A stretch of DNA of 64,000 bases from Octadecabacter arcticus 238 (GCF_000155735.2 NC_020908.1:2175001-2239000), one strand, 5' to 3'; counted from the first letter of the stretch, positions 9,211-19,223 are shown. Translations and numbers: made by a program. The notes: generated by a model from the sequence alone, not told the origin.

Positions 9211-10412
9211 AAGGCTTATCCCTTTTAGTCCGGTTGCCCCACATGTTGACGCGGCGCAGAATCTTGCCCTTGTGGCTTTAGAGGCGGATCGGATCAGTTT
9301 GTAACGTCTGGTGGGTTTATAGGGCGTGGCTTTTGCCGTGAACGAGGCCCTTCAGGCGCGCTGTTTAACAAAATCACGATATGTCGCTGGCCCGAGACCA
9401 ACACCGATCCCCAGCAGCGTGTCGAAGCCGCTTCGCATGTGTCGCCGTCGGTTCCAGCGGAACACGAATTCGTCAAGATAGCGTTGCAGATGGCACTTTC
9501 TGAGGCCGTGGAAGACGCCTTTTGCCCACGTTTTTAGGTTGGAGAACACGCGGTGGACCCAGTGGAGTATGTCGCGTGCCTTTTTGCCGCTGACGACCTT
9601 CGCCTCATGCGTGTTTGCAGGAGGATTTTCGTAACCGAGCCAGCCATCCGTGATGATGTGAGCGCCAGGCTCTACAGCCTGACCAATGAACCCGTGCAGC
9701 GTCTTTGACGCGCCGTCGGGAATGTGTTTCATCCTGATACGGCGCGGATGTCCGTCACTTGATAACTCGACGGCACAGACGACAAACATCTTTCCGACGG
9801 GGCTGCGCCCACCCTTTGGCCGGTTCTCGGGATCATGCCGGGACCGGAACGGCATCTCTGTTTCATCGATTTCGACAAGGTCTTTCAGGGGGTTGCGGTC
9901 AGGGTTGACCATCGACCGCCGCAGCTTTTGCAAGAGGAGGTCGCCGAGAAGCGCCATCGGTCCGAGCGACGATGGCGACCCGTCTTGTAGCTGCCAAGGC
10001 CAAGTTGCGCCTGAAGTTGCTGCGCTGACATGCCGTTGGAATGGCTGGTGATGATGTGCGCGGCAAGAAACCAAATTCGCAACGGCAAATGGCTGCTGTG
10101 CATCACCGTGCCAGCCGTCACGAATGTCTGCCGTGCGCAACCGGCACATTCCCAAGTCGCGCGACTTCGCTTTAACGGCCAGCCCTTGCAGGTGCCACAG
10201 GACGGACACACGAAGCCCTCAGGCCAACGATGTTCCGCCGGAGAATGCGAGCACGCTTCCTCATCAGAAAACCTGGCATCGAACGCCGGGCGGGACATGG
10301 GTTTGTCGTTTTTTCATCTGGCTGGCATAGGTGGAACAATACCAGAACACTCTAGATTGGCAAGCCGCGTCGCACTACATCAAGTGCCGCCGGAGCAAAG
10401 GAGATAAGCCTT
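9211..10412 (-). mobile_element. IS1595-family (ISXO2-type) element, copy A, 1202 bp
   Basis: Ends are inverted repeats: AAGGCTTATCCCTTTTAGTC at the left and, reversed, AAGGCTTATCTCCTTTGCTC at the right. Length equals copies B (10481) and C (39108). Flanking bases do not form a target duplication, so this copy was probably involved in a rearrangement. It differs from B and C at scattered positions. The transposase frame is broken. Confidence 0.85.
9352..10298 (-). pseudogene. ISXO2-type transposase, broken by hairpin insertion (copy A)
   Basis: The N-terminal part (from 10298) carries the zinc-ribbon (FVCPSCGTCKGW, WECAGCARQT) and the stretch LQAQLGLGSYKT. The C-terminal part is in another frame and carries the DDE domain (VEIDETEMPFR, HIITDGWLGYENP, FVFRWNRRRHM). 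Between GSYKT and LRRSMVNPDR relatives have about seven residues, but here 56 nt separate the two blocks and shift the frame. That stretch contains CGCCATCG...CGATGGCG (9952-9977). The same disruption is present in all three copies, so it predates their spread. Confidence 0.75.
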
Positions 10413-10480
10413 TACAAGATTATTATTAATTTCTTCACAACGTCAAGAAGATTGGACAGAGTTTTATCATTAACATACCT

Positions 10481-11682
10481 AAGACTTATCCCTTTTAGTC
10501 CGGTTGCCCCACATGTTGACGCGGCGCAGAATCTTGCCCTTGTGGCTTTAGAGGCGGATCGGATCAGTTTGTAACGTCTGGTGGGTTTATAGGGCGTGGC
10601 TTTTGCCGTGAACGAGGCCCTTCAGGCGCGCTGTTCAACAAAATCACGATATGTCGCTGGCCCGAGACCAACACCGATCCCCAGCAGCGTGTCGAAGGCG
10701 CTTCGCATGTGTCGCCGTCGGTTCCAGCGGAACACGAATTCGTCGAGATAGCGTTGTAGATGGCACTTTCTGAGGCCGTGGAAGACGCCTTTTGCCCACG
10801 TTTTTAGGTTGGAGAACACGCGGTGGACCCAGTGGAGTATGTCGTGTGCCTTCTTGCCGCTGACGACCTTTGCCTCATGCGTGTTTGCAGGAGGATTTTC
10901 GTAACCGAGCCAGCCATCCGTGATGATGTGAGCGCCAGGCTCTACAGCCTGACCAATGAACCCGTGCAGCGTCTTTGACGCGCCGTCGGGAATGTGTTTC
11001 ATCCTGATACGGCGCGGATGTCCGTCACTTGATAACTCGACGGCACAGACGACAAACATCTTTCCAACCGGGCTGCGCCCACCCTTTGGCCGGTCCTCGG
11101 GATCATGCCGGGACCGGAACGGCATCTCTGTTTCATCGATTTCGACAAGGTCTTTTAGGGGGTTGCGGTCAGGGTTGACCATCGACCGCCGCAGCTTTTG
11201 CAAGAGGAGGTCGCCGAGAAGCGCCATCGGTCCGAGCGACGATGGCGACCCGTCTTGTAGCTGCCAAGGCCAAGTTGCGCCTGAAGTTGCAGCGCTGACA
11301 TGCCGTTGGAATGGCTGGTGATGATGTGCGCGGCAAGAAACCAAATTCGCAACGGCAAATGGCTGCTGTGCATTACCGTGCCAGCCGTCACGGATGTCTG
11401 CCGTGCGCAACCGGCACATTCCCAAGTCGCGCGATTTCGCTTTAACGGCCAGCCCTTGCAGGTGCCACAGGAAGGACAGACGAAGCCCTCAGGCCAACGA
11501 TGTTCCACCAGATAATGCGAACACGCTTCCTCATCAGAAAACCTGGCGTCGAACGCGGGGCGGGACATGGGTTTGTCGTTTTTCCATCTGGCTGGCATGG
11601 GAAGAACAATACCAGAACATTCTAGATTGGCAAGCCGCTTCGCACTACATCAGGTGCCGCCGGAGCAAAGGGGATAAGCCTT
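10481..11682 (-). mobile_element. IS1595-family (ISXO2-type) element, copy B, 1202 bp
   Basis: It has the same terminal repeats and length as copy A. Its encoded protein pieces are identical to those of copy C (39108-40309), which lies in the opposite orientation. Flanked by an 11-bp direct repeat in the methyltransferase remnant. Family duplications are usually 8 bp, so part of the 11 bp may be chance or belong to the IS ends. Confidence 0.88.
10622..11598 (-). pseudogene. ISXO2-type transposase, broken by hairpin insertion (copy B)
   Basis: The layout is as in copy A: an N-terminal zinc-ribbon frame from 11598 and a C-terminal DDE frame ending at 10622. The disrupting stretch has CGCCATCG at 11222-11229 and CGATGGCG at 11240-11247. 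A single polypeptide would require a frameshift, or a transposase supplied by another copy. Confidence 0.75.
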
Positions 11683-12158
11683 AACATACCTCTTGATATG
11701 AATGTGATGAAGGTTCTCACCAATGGCATAAAATATGCTCGAACAGAAGTAGGACATTTGCATTATTTCAGTGAATATACAGCACTTGAAACATTAAAAG
11801 ACTGTGGTTTTACAATTAAAGATAGCTTTCTCTCAACAGCTTTTTTGAGTATTCCTCCAAGAAACATCAGACAGCTCGCAGTCTTGCCTTTCAGATTGAC
11901 AACCTTAGCGTTAGGAAAATCTATCGGATCAAGAATCTTTGGAGGGCAATCTCTCGTCGTGTACGCTGAAAGTTAATATCATTGGGAATGAGTGAGTGGG
12001 ACGACTGTCAAAATAAACCATGCGGCAGCTTTGGCAAGTTGCTGCAAGAACGCATAGATAAAGAAAATCCACGACGCACACCTTAGGGTCAGGACCCATT
12101 AATTGATTGAGTTTGTCGCGTTGTGGTGATTCATAGTCTTCAATTGTAGGGGGATATT

Positions 12159-12887
12159 ATGAGCAATTTGTATTGGCTGACTGAGGCGCAGATGGAGCGT
12201 CTCCGGCCGTACTTTCCAAAGAGCCGAGGTCGTGCTCGTGTTGATGACCGTCGTGTTTTGAGTGGCATTATCTTCATCAATCGCAATGGTTTAAGGTGGT
12301 GTGATGCACCTTCCGAGTATGGACCGCCGAAGACGCTATATAATCGATGGAAGCGCTGGAGTGATATGGGCATATTTGCCCAAATCTTGATGGGGCTGGC
12401 CGAGCAGGCCCCCGACAACAAAACCATCTCAATCCCCTCTCATCGAAACTGCGTTTCGACTGCCGGGCAGTGGACGCCACCTACCTCAAAGCACATCGTA
12501 CGGCCGCCAGCCTGCGGTTAAAAAAGGGGGGCGAGGACGCCTGATCGGGTTGACCAAGGGCGGTATGAATACAAAGCTACATGCTGTCACAGACACCAGC
12601 GGACGACCAATCCGCCTCTTCATCACAGCAGGACAAGTCAGTGATTACACTGGTGCAGCCGCCTTGATGAATAATCTGCCTGAGGCTGACTGGCTCCTCG
12701 CTGACAGAGGGTACGATGCTGATTGGTTCCGTGAAACCCTTGTAGACAAGGGCACAACGCCCTGCATCCCCGGTCGCAAGTCGCGCAAAAAGACCGTCAA
12801 GTACGACAAGCGCCGTTACAAACGACGCAACCGTATCGAGAGAATGTTCGGAAGGCTCAAAGATTGGCGCCGCGTCGCAACTCGCCA
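12159..12887 (+). pseudogene. IS5-family transposase, disrupted by a 38-nt double hairpin and truncated
   Basis: The first frame (from 12159, MSNLYWLTEAQMERLRPYFPK) covers the N-terminal DUF4096-like half up to DNKTISI. After a 38-nt insertion (12435-12472) the expected sequence DATYLKAHRTA continues in another frame, then GMNTKLHAVTDTSGRP, WLLADRGYDADW and RNRIERMFGRLKDWRRVATR, where IS3 copy 1 cuts it. IS5 elements of this group often make the protein from two frames, but here removing the 38 nt restores one continuous family-like frame at that point. Confidence 0.75.
12435..12472 (+). repeat. Double-hairpin mini-insertion in IS5 transposase (element 1)
   Basis: A 38-nt insert between codons for I and D of the family sequence TISIDATYLK. 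Layout: CCCTCTCA, stem TCGAAAC, loop TGC, stem GTTTCGA, then CTGCC-G-GGCAG and TG. The same layout occurs at 19025-19066 and 19224-19260 in an unrelated IS110 transposase gene. Confidence 0.6.
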
Positions 12888-12959
12888 CCCTCCGTGCCAA
12901 TAAGCGTGAGACAATTGACTGGCTAAAGTTTACACTTGAGGGCGTAGGAGAACGAACCC

Positions 12960-13442
12960 ATGGTTATGCCTTCACAATCACCACTTTCGCCAGATGCTGG
13001 ATCTGGAGCCGTTTTGGCCCCGACGTCGCCTCCCCGCGTTGTTAATGCGCCGTTGGCTCCCACAGCGGAACTGACGAGCATCCCGAAGCGGCGCAACTTC
13101 ACAGCCAAATACAAACTGCGCATTCTGGATGAGACGGACCAAGTGGCAGACACTGGCGGGGTTTCCGCCATTCTACGGCGGGAGGGGCTTTATTCCTCTG
13201 CACTGACCGATTGGCGCCGTGCGCGGGCGGCCGGCACATTGGGTGCATTGCAGCCAATGCGCCGTGGCCCACAAAAGGCACCTGCCAATCCATTGCAAGC
13301 TGAGCTGACCAAGGCCAACCGTGAGGTGACAGCCTTGCGGCGCCGTCTGGATCAGGCGGAAGCCATCATTGCCATCCAAAAAAAAGTGGCGGGACTTCTG
13401 GACGAGATGGAGCAGACGCAAGAGCGCAGCGGCAAATCATGA
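12960..13442 (+). CDS. IS3-family OrfA (helix-turn-helix protein)
   Basis: A 160-residue protein with the IS3 OrfA helix-turn-helix ([36 protein letters not shown]) and a C-terminal Leu-rich coiled coil ([20 protein letters not shown]). It binds element ends and regulates transposition. Its last codons overlap the orfB start by 4 nt (13439-13442). IS3 elements usually make the active transposase by frameshifting between the two frames. Confidence 0.85.
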   Translation: MVMPSQSPLSPDAGSGAVLAPTSPPRVVNAPLAPTAELTSIPKRRNFTAKYKLRILDETDQVADTGGVSAILRREGLYSSALTDWRRARAAGTLGALQPMRRGPQKAPANPLQAELTKANREVTALRRRLDQAEAIIAIQKKVAGLLDEMEQTQERSGKS

Positions 13443-14452
13443 TGGCCGTCGCGATTGCATTGCCCACCGGCAGCGGCTTGACCTCGGCTGTCTGCGCCGC
13501 GCTATCATTATCGCGCGCGAGCGTTCTTCGACAGCGTGCGGCGCTGACGGCACCACCACGCACACGCCCACCGCGCGCAGCGTCTTCGCGGGCTCTGCCG
13601 GAAAGGGAAAGAGACCAGGTATTGCACCACCTGCGCGAACCCCGCTTTGCGGATCAGACGCCCACAGAGGTCTTTGCCACCTTGCTGGATGAAGGCACCT
13701 ATCTGTGTTCAATCCGCACGATGTATCGGATATTGGCCGCGCAGGGCGAAGTTGGCGAACGCCGCCGACAGCGCACACATCCCGTCTATCAAAAGCCTGA
13801 ACTTCTAGCTGAAGCCCCCAATCAGGTCTGGTCTTGGGACATCACCAAGCTGAGGGGCCCGGTGAAATGGTCCTACTTCTATCTCTATGTCATCCTCGAC
13901 ATCTTCAGCCGCCGCGTTGTTGGCTGGCGCGTCGAGCACGCGGAGAGCGCCAGCCAGTTCAAAGAGCTGTTCATCGACGCGATGGAAAAACACGAGGTTC
14001 CACGCGATCAGCTGACATTGCATGCAGATCGCGGTGGGCCCATGAAGGCAAAGACGACAGCTCTGATGCTGGTTGATCTTGGTGTGCTCAAGTCCCACAG
14101 TCGGCCCCACACCTCAAACGACAACCCGTTCTCCGAAGCCCACTTCAAAACACTGAAATATCAGCCAGAGTTCCCCAAGAACTTTGAAACCATCGAGCAG
14201 GCTCGCGCATTCTGCCGCAGGTTCTTTGCATGGTATAACCAAGACCATCATAACGCCGAGATTGGTCTGATGACGCCCGACCAAATCCATTTTGGGCAGA
14301 CCCAAGAAATCTACACCGCGCGACAAGCAACACTAGACGCGGCATTCCTCGCCACGCCCGAACGCTTCGTACACAAACCACCAAAACCGCCTCAAATCCC
14401 GACCGCCGTCTGGATCAACCCACCAAAACCAACCGAAGAAACCCAAGCCTAA
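13439..14452 (+). CDS. IS3-family OrfB transposase (DDE)
   Basis: A 337-residue catalytic protein with the DDE core: [27 protein letters not shown] and [13 protein letters not shown]. The N-terminal segment carries the HTH_21-type region ([23 protein letters not shown]). The frame is intact. Copies 2 and 3 encode nearly identical proteins. Confidence 0.9.
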   Translation: MMAVAIALPTGSGLTSAVCAALSLSRASVLRQRAALTAPPRTRPPRAASSRALPERERDQVLHHLREPRFADQTPTEVFATLLDEGTYLCSIRTMYRILAAQGEVGERRRQRTHPVYQKPELLAEAPNQVWSWDITKLRGPVKWSYFYLYVILDIFSRRVVGWRVEHAESASQFKELFIDAMEKHEVPRDQLTLHADRGGPMKAKTTALMLVDLGVLKSHSRPHTSNDNPFSEAHFKTLKYQPEFPKNFETIEQARAFCRRFFAWYNQDHHNAEIGLMTPDQIHFGQTQEIYTARQATLDAAFLATPERFVHKPPKPPQIPTAVWINPPKPTEETQA

Positions 14453-14492
14453 AGTCCAAAAGCCACTGTCTCAAAGTCGTTGATACGTTCCG

Positions 14493-15336
14493 TATGATGC
14501 CCGGCGCGCGCGCTGCCGCCGCAAGCGCAAGCTTGTGGAGGGGAGCGATCTTTATCGTTTCGTTCATGGCAAGCTCGTACATCTGCACTGGTCGCCTGAG
14601 CAGATTGCGCAGAGACTGCGTCTCATGAAGCCTGATGATCCATCCGCCCATGTGAGCCATGAGACCATCTATGCCGCGATTTACGCGCAGCCACGTGGTG
14701 GGCTGAAGGCGGCGATGATCGAGGCGTTGCGTCAAGCGAAGCCTAAGCGTGGGCTCAAGCGCAGGACAGCGGCGGGCAGTGCTATGGTCCCGGAATCATT
14801 GCGCATTATCAACCGCCCTGAAGAGATCGAAGCGCGACTGGTACCAGGCTATTGGGAGGGCGACCTCATCAAGGGCGCATTCAATCGCTCGTCAGTGGGG
14901 ACCTTGGTCGAGCGCAAGACACGCTTTGTCATTCTTTGCAAAATGGACGGCAATGGGGCCGAGGCCGCGCTCGACAGCTTCACCCGCCAGATGAGACGAC
15001 TACCCGCTGCTTTGCGCAAGAGCATGACCTACGACCGCGGCTCCGAAATGGCCTGCCACCCCGAACTCGCCAGACGGTTGAAGATCGATATCTGGTTCTG
15101 CGATCCGCATGCGCCTTGGCAGCGTGGCAGCAACGAGAACACCAACGGACTGCTGCGTCAGTACATGCCCAAAGGAACTGACCTGAACGGTGCAAGCCAA
15201 ACATGGCTGAACGACGTTGCAAACCTGATGAACAACCGTCCGAGAAAAACTCTCGGTTGGAGAACACCCGCTGAAGCCATGGCCGACGAAATCGCGGCCT
15301 TCAAATCAACCGTTGCACTTGATGTTTGAATCCAAG
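14493..15336 (+). pseudogene. IS30-family element fragment, 5' end missing
   Basis: The sequence from tatgatgcccggcg onward corresponds to position 24002 onward of the complete IS30 copy and is almost identical to it. The catalytic pieces remain (EGDLIKGAF, YDRGSEMACH, NENTNGLLRQYMP), but roughly the first 60 residues of the transposase are lost where IS3 copy 1 joins. The right end matches the complete copy to ccaag (15336). Confidence 0.88.
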
Positions 15337-15384
15337 CCTTGTCTTGTCATGCGGGCCCAAAGCCCAAGTATCCGTTCAGGTTTC

Positions 15385-15470
15385 AAAAAAAAGACGGAGG
15401 TGACCTTACTCAGCGACGGTCCTCAACGACCAAGAGGGGAACGGTCCAACCTCCGCCGCTGCCTGGCATA
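15385..15470 (-). ncRNA. Structured RNA-like stretch with terminator, minus strand
   Basis: On the minus strand CGGAGGT (15455-15449) pairs with ACCTCCG (15401-15395), which is followed at once by eight T. The 47-nt interior can form smaller stems (for example GGTC/GACC at 15431-15418) and contains GGACCGT twice. This could be a small RNA or the attenuator of a lost gene. No known family is recognised. The surrounding 15337-15531 has no coding frame. Confidence 0.35.
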
Positions 15471-15531
15471 AATAACGTGCTGCGCAGCTGTTCCAGCTTC
15501 GCATAAAAACTGCCAAAATCATAAGACAAGA

Positions 15532-15917
15532 GGGGCCAAGCTGCATGCGGTTACAGATACCAGTGGTCGCCCGGTCCGCTTGTTTATTACTGCAGGTCAG
15601 GTGAGCGATTATACCGGCGCAGCTGCGCTAATGAATGGCCTGCCTGAAGCCGAGTGGCTCCTTGTTGACAGAGGATATGATGCTGACTGGTTCCGCGAAA
15701 CCCTTGTAGACAAGGGCACAAAGCCCTGCATCCCCGGACGCAAGTCGCGCAAAAAGACCGTCAAGTACGACAAGCGCCGTTACAAACGACGCAACCGTAT
15801 CGAGAGAATGTTCGGAAGGCTCAAAGATTGGCGCCGCGTCGCAACTCGCTACGACAGATCACCAACAGTCTTCCTCGCCGCAATCGTCATATTCTGGTTA
15901 TGAGTCCTGATCCTAGG
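15532..15917 (+). pseudogene. IS5-family element, right-hand fragment
   Basis: It encodes the C-terminal half of an IS5 transposase (KLHAVTDTSGRPVRLFITAG, WLLVDRGYDADW, RIERMFGRLKDWRRVATRYD) and ends with the right terminal repeat near 15917. It overlaps in content with the IS5 piece at 12566-12887, so it is a second copy rather than the other half of the first. Confidence 0.8.
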
Positions 15918-15973
15918 GCTTTGTTCATTTCCTATTTGATGACTATTTCGGGTATCTGCGGCATTTTTTGCGG

Positions 15974-16864
15974 TTAAGTCAGGTTTGATAATCCCAAAGC
16001 GTTTGATAGGTTCGGCAGCTCAGAAACATCTATGAGCCGGACGCCATTCTTGTCGGCCAGTTGCATTGCGGATCGTGTATAGCCACTCTTTCCAACCACG
16101 ACAGCGCTGTCGCCATCAAAAAACGTTTTCGCAGCATTAACTTCTTGCACAGCTTTGTTCCCAACTGGGCTTCTGTACAATTTGCATTGGATAATACATT
16201 TGTGGCGTCCATAAATAGCCACAACGTCTGAACCTTGATCGCCACTTCCTTGGGTTGCCTGAGCGTCCCAGCCGTGCATGTTAAGCACGCTCGCAGTCCA
16301 ATGTTCAAATTCGATTGGGTCGTGCGGGATCGTATCTATTGAAACGCCCGGAAACGCAGACTCCGCCGTTATGTAGACTTGGTCAACGACATATTCATAG
16401 AGTTCGGGTAGCAGCAGCAGGTCCTCGGAAATGTTCAGCTCAGGCAGCATAATATTCTGGTAAAAATAATTAACTTCCTTGTCGAATGCCTCGTATTTTT
16501 GTTCACCGTAGTGACCTTGGTAAACTTTCTGGCGGTAAATTTTCCCAAGGGCATCTTGGTGCTTCTCGGTGATAGTTCTGATTTGCCGATGTGCCTCTTC
16601 AATGCGCGCTTTCTCACTCCCCCCTGAATAATAACCGCCCAACGCAACAACCGTTAACAAGCCGCCCGCTACGATTGTAATCGTAGCTAAGTCGCCTTCC
16701 AGACCCTTGGACAAAAGGTAAATGAGGCCCCCAACAACAACCACGAGCACGACTATCCAGCCCTCACCTCTCTTACTTCCTGCCACAGATCTATCCTTTG
16801 ATTTCTTCACTTCTGACCCTTGTACGGGATCGAGGCCTAGCATTGCTCGTTTCACAGCTAGCAA
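15974..16864 (-). CDS. Membrane-anchored Mrr-like restriction endonuclease domain protein
   Basis: A 296-residue protein. Residues about 35-85 hold two hydrophobic segments (WIVVLVVVVGGLIYLL and ITIVAGGLLTVVALGG). A charged coiled-coil-like region follows, then a C-terminal Mrr-type PD-(D/E)xK nuclease domain: FEHWTASVLNMHGW, then GSGDQGSDVVAIY and CIIQCKLY, giving the D...QxK active-site pattern. Mrr-like proteins cut modified or foreign DNA. It stands alone, so partner genes are not evident. It may defend against foreign DNA, but that is inference. The upstream region has no clear promoter. Confidence 0.75.
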   Translation of the reverse strand: MLAVKRAMLGLDPVQGSEVKKSKDRSVAGSKRGEGWIVVLVVVVGGLIYLLSKGLEGDLATITIVAGGLLTVVALGGYYSGGSEKARIEEAHRQIRTITEKHQDALGKIYRQKVYQGHYGEQKYEAFDKEVNYFYQNIMLPELNISEDLLLLPELYEYVVDQVYITAESAFPGVSIDTIPHDPIEFEHWTASVLNMHGWDAQATQGSGDQGSDVVAIYGRHKCIIQCKLYRSPVGNKAVQEVNAAKTFFDGDSAVVVGKSGYTRSAMQLADKNGVRLIDVSELPNLSNALGLSNLT

Positions 16865-17592
16865 AAGAGCTTTAATGCCGGAGGTCTAACTGTGTCGCTG
16901 ATCCAACAATCATACAACAAGAAATGCCTCTAAAAAATATGAAAAAATCTGTAGTTGCGCGTACTTTGCTATAAGGTGTTTGCCCGCTTTATTTTCATAC
17001 CGGTTTAGCTCAAAATACTTTCGTTAGCAGGTCACGCACCAGATACTTCTGAACGTTGGCGATACACAATGAGCCATGCCTTGCTTACCGCCTCTTCACA
17101 TCAGCAGGCCGTCACCGTGGTGCTTATCGCCAAGCGTTCCAGCAGCCAAGAATATGATGAGAATCATGGGGGCTGACGATATGTCGGATCTCCCCCCCAT
17201 CATTCGCCTGCCAAACACGATTAATCTGCCAGTCCTGATAGGCCCAAGCGAACCGTTAAGATCAAACTAGAAGTCGTTCGAAGGCACGCCCATACTTGCG
17301 CGTTTAACCCAATGGACCGCAGTTCTGGGTGCGAAGGAGTGCAATAAACCTCAGTTGGGGCAAGATTGGTCTCGGCAGCCCGCCCCTTGTGTATCTTATG
17401 AATGCCCACAAGCAAGCAGACAAAAAGGATTTTCGCAGAGGCGGTGCTGTAATTGAGCGGCCCCATCTCAGAAAATAATCTCTAAATTTATTGTATGATT
17501 GGTCTTTGGTCCATCGTTGCGATAATTGCCAAATGCTGCCAATCGTCTGAGAAACCGTGTTTGAACACCCAGTTATGAAGGGGCGCAGCAAG
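16865..17592 (+). other. Gap with no recognisable gene
   Basis: About 730 nt without a frame resembling any family I know. Short frames are present in all directions but look random. It is probably decayed IS or intergenic DNA. Confidence 0.5.
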
Positions 17593-18060
17593 ATGGATAT
17601 TAACCCAACGTGGGAATACGTCGCTGACAATGTAATGGGTGGCGTGTCCAACGGCGACATGCGCCAAGAAACGTATCAAGGCCGCAAGGCGTCCGTCTTG
17701 TACGGGGATGTGTCGCTGGACAACAATGGTGGTTTTATACAGATCGCTTGCAATCTAGGCGCTGATGAAAACACTTTTGATGCAAGCGAATGGACTGGCC
17801 TTGAACTGGACGTTAGCGGCAATGGCGAACGATACGATATTCGCCTACGCACTGACCAACTGACGCGGCCATGGCAATCTTTTAGAACTGAGTTCACGGC
17901 GCCACAAGAATGGCAGACGCTTCTGGTACCGTTTGACACGTTCATATCGCATAAAACTGACGCCATATTTGATCCGGCACAGCTTCGTCGGGTCGGTATT
18001 CTTGCAGTTGGTCGCGAGTTTAAGGCACACGTGGCTATCGCAGGCATACGGTTGTACTGA
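17593..18060 (+). CDS. CIA30-family (complex I intermediate-associated 30-like) protein
   Basis: A 155-residue beta-sandwich protein with the CIA30 signature WEYVADNVMGGVSNGDM near the N-terminus and DVSLDNNGGFIQI, FTAPQEWQTLLVPFDTF and RRVGILAVG further on. Relatives in mitochondria assist complex I assembly; bacterial members are uncharacterised and contain a galactose-binding-like fold. The start at 17593 is chosen over 17557 because the domain begins right there and AGGGG lies about 10 nt upstream. It is a single gene between the gap and IS110. Confidence 0.8.
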   Translation: MDINPTWEYVADNVMGGVSNGDMRQETYQGRKASVLYGDVSLDNNGGFIQIACNLGADENTFDASEWTGLELDVSGNGERYDIRLRTDQLTRPWQSFRTEFTAPQEWQTLLVPFDTFISHKTDAIFDPAQLRRVGILAVGREFKAHVAIAGIRLY

Positions 18061-18934
18061 GTTTGTAATCAGTACCGCGACGATGCGCGCCACTTCACTT
18101 CAGTCGTTCAAACTGGCTTTGATGATGTAACCGCCGCCCGACGGCATCGATGCGCCAAGATGGGTCTGCAATGATCCACAAAAAGGAGAGCGGTCATGTC
18201 AGATATTACCACAGTCGGTCTCGATTTGGCGAAGAATGTATTCCAAGTACATGGAGCTGATGGCGCAGGCCAAGCGGTTCTGCGCAAGAAGTTACGTCGA
18301 ACGCAGGTCTTGGCGTTTTTCGGCCAACTTCCGCGATGCGTGGTTGCGATGGAAGCGTGCGGCGGCGCGCATTTCTGGGGCCGTGAGATTGATAAGCTGG
18401 GCCACGAAGTGCGCCTAATCCCGCCCGCTTACGTCAAACCCTTCGTTAAACGCCAAAAGAATGATGCCGCTGATGCTGAAGCGATTTGCCAAGCAGCGGT
18501 ACGCCCATCGATGCGCTTCGTGCCGGTGAAGAGCGAAGATGTGCAGGCTACAGTCATGGTCTTCCGGGCCCGGGAGCTGCTGATCCGTCAGCGCACACAA
18601 ACCATCAATGCGCTTCTCGGCCACCTGACGGAGTTTGGAGAGGTGGTTCCCCTGGGCGCAGCGAACGCAGCGCGTCTGATTGTGATCATAGAGGATCCGG
18701 CAAGTTGCTTGCCGGAGGAAGCTCGGGCAACATTGCTGGTTCTGATCGAGACGAAGACCCGCCTCGACGGCCAGATGGCTAAGCTCAACGCAGAGATCAG
18801 TCGGCGTGCCAAAGAGAATGAGGTGGCGTGCAGGCTGATGACGATCCCGGGAATTGGGCCGTTGATCGCCACGGCTCTGGTTGCCCTCGCGCCGCCCCCT
18901 GAGACCTTCCGCAGAGGGCGCGATTTTGCAGCGT

Positions 18935-18961
18935 CGTGCTGCAAGCACGCCTCTGGCGTGA
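18935..18961 (+). repeat. Hairpin mini-insertion in IS110 transposase (element 4, 27 nt)
   Basis: CGTGCT-GCA-AGCACG followed by CCTCTGGCGTGA. Removing these 27 nt gives AASLGLVP, one codon base from the family's AAWLGLVP. It keeps frame, adding nine residues. It lacks the CCCTCTC leader seen in elements 1-3, so membership is uncertain. Confidence 0.4.
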
Positions 18962-19024
18962 CGCTCGGGCTTGTGCCGCGACAACACTCGACTGGCGGCA
19001 AGCAGAGGCTCGGGGCGACGACGA

Positions 19025-19066
19025 CCCTTTCGGGACATTGCGTGCCGCAATGCCCTGCCCGGCAGT
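19025..19066 (+). repeat. Double-hairpin mini-insertion in IS110 transposase (element 3, 42 nt)
   Basis: Layout: CCCTTTCGGGA, stem CATTGCG, loop TGC, stem CGCAATG, CC, then CTGCC-C-GGCAG and T. Removal restores codons for TTRMGDR against a family TTKMGDR. The 3' hairpin and TGC loop match element 1 at 12435. Confidence 0.6.
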
Positions 19067-19223
19067 GAATGGGAGATCGGTCTTTGCGGCGACGGCTGAT
19101 TATTGGCGCCAACAGTGTCATTATAAAGCGGCATGTCCATCCAATGGCCGGATCGGGCACTTGGCTGGGAGGGGTGCTTTTGCGCAAGCCACCGATGCTT
19201 GTGCGGGTGGCGCTGGCGAACAC

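Larger units (their letters stand above)
10430..11976 (+). pseudogene. SAM-dependent methyltransferase remnant split by ISXO2 copy B
   Basis: Removing copy B joins 10430-10480 to 11692-11976 in one frame: FLHNVKKIGQSFIINIPLDM, then VGHLHYFSEYTALETLKD, ending in GGQSLVVYAES. This matches the C-terminal third of class I methyltransferases found in surface-polysaccharide and amino-acid gene clusters. The sequence ttaacatacct occurs on both sides of copy B (10470-10480 and 11681-11691), consistent with a target duplication. The upstream catalytic part is gone; ISXO2 copy A lies just to the left. The piece is AT-rich compared with its surroundings. Confidence 0.6.
12084..12887 (+). mobile_element. 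IS5-family (IS427-like) element, left part, cut by IS3 copy 1
   Basis: The left end starts near TTAGGGTCAGGACCCATTAA, which matches in reverse the right end of the second IS5 piece (CTAGGATCAGGACTCATAAC, ending near 15917). The element stops within the transposase gene at 12887, where IS3 copy 1 begins. The 107 nt upstream (11977-12083) hold nothing recognisable. Confidence 0.75.
12888..14492 (+). mobile_element. IS3-family element, copy 1 (1605 bp), chimeric flanks
   Basis: Ends are ccctccgtgcc... and ...acgttccg, conserved in all three copies and forming an imperfect inverted repeat. The left flank is IS5 sequence and the right flank is IS30 sequence, with no shared 3-bp duplication, whereas copies 2 and 3 have gcc and aaa duplications. 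This copy is probably a recombinant between two insertions. Confidence 0.85.

Noticed and set aside
10413-10480. Independent small gene between the two ISXO2 copies
   Set aside because: The frame joins in register with the methyltransferase tail beyond copy B, so it is part of one split gene.
12159-12900. IS5 two-frame layout as normal programmed frameshift
   Set aside because: The frame change coincides exactly with the 38-nt hairpin insert, which removes the need for a programmed event, although frameshifting occurs in this IS group.
17304-17660. 118-aa minus-strand frame as a gene
   Set aside because: It overlaps the start of the CIA30 gene antisense, has no family match and no ribosome binding site.
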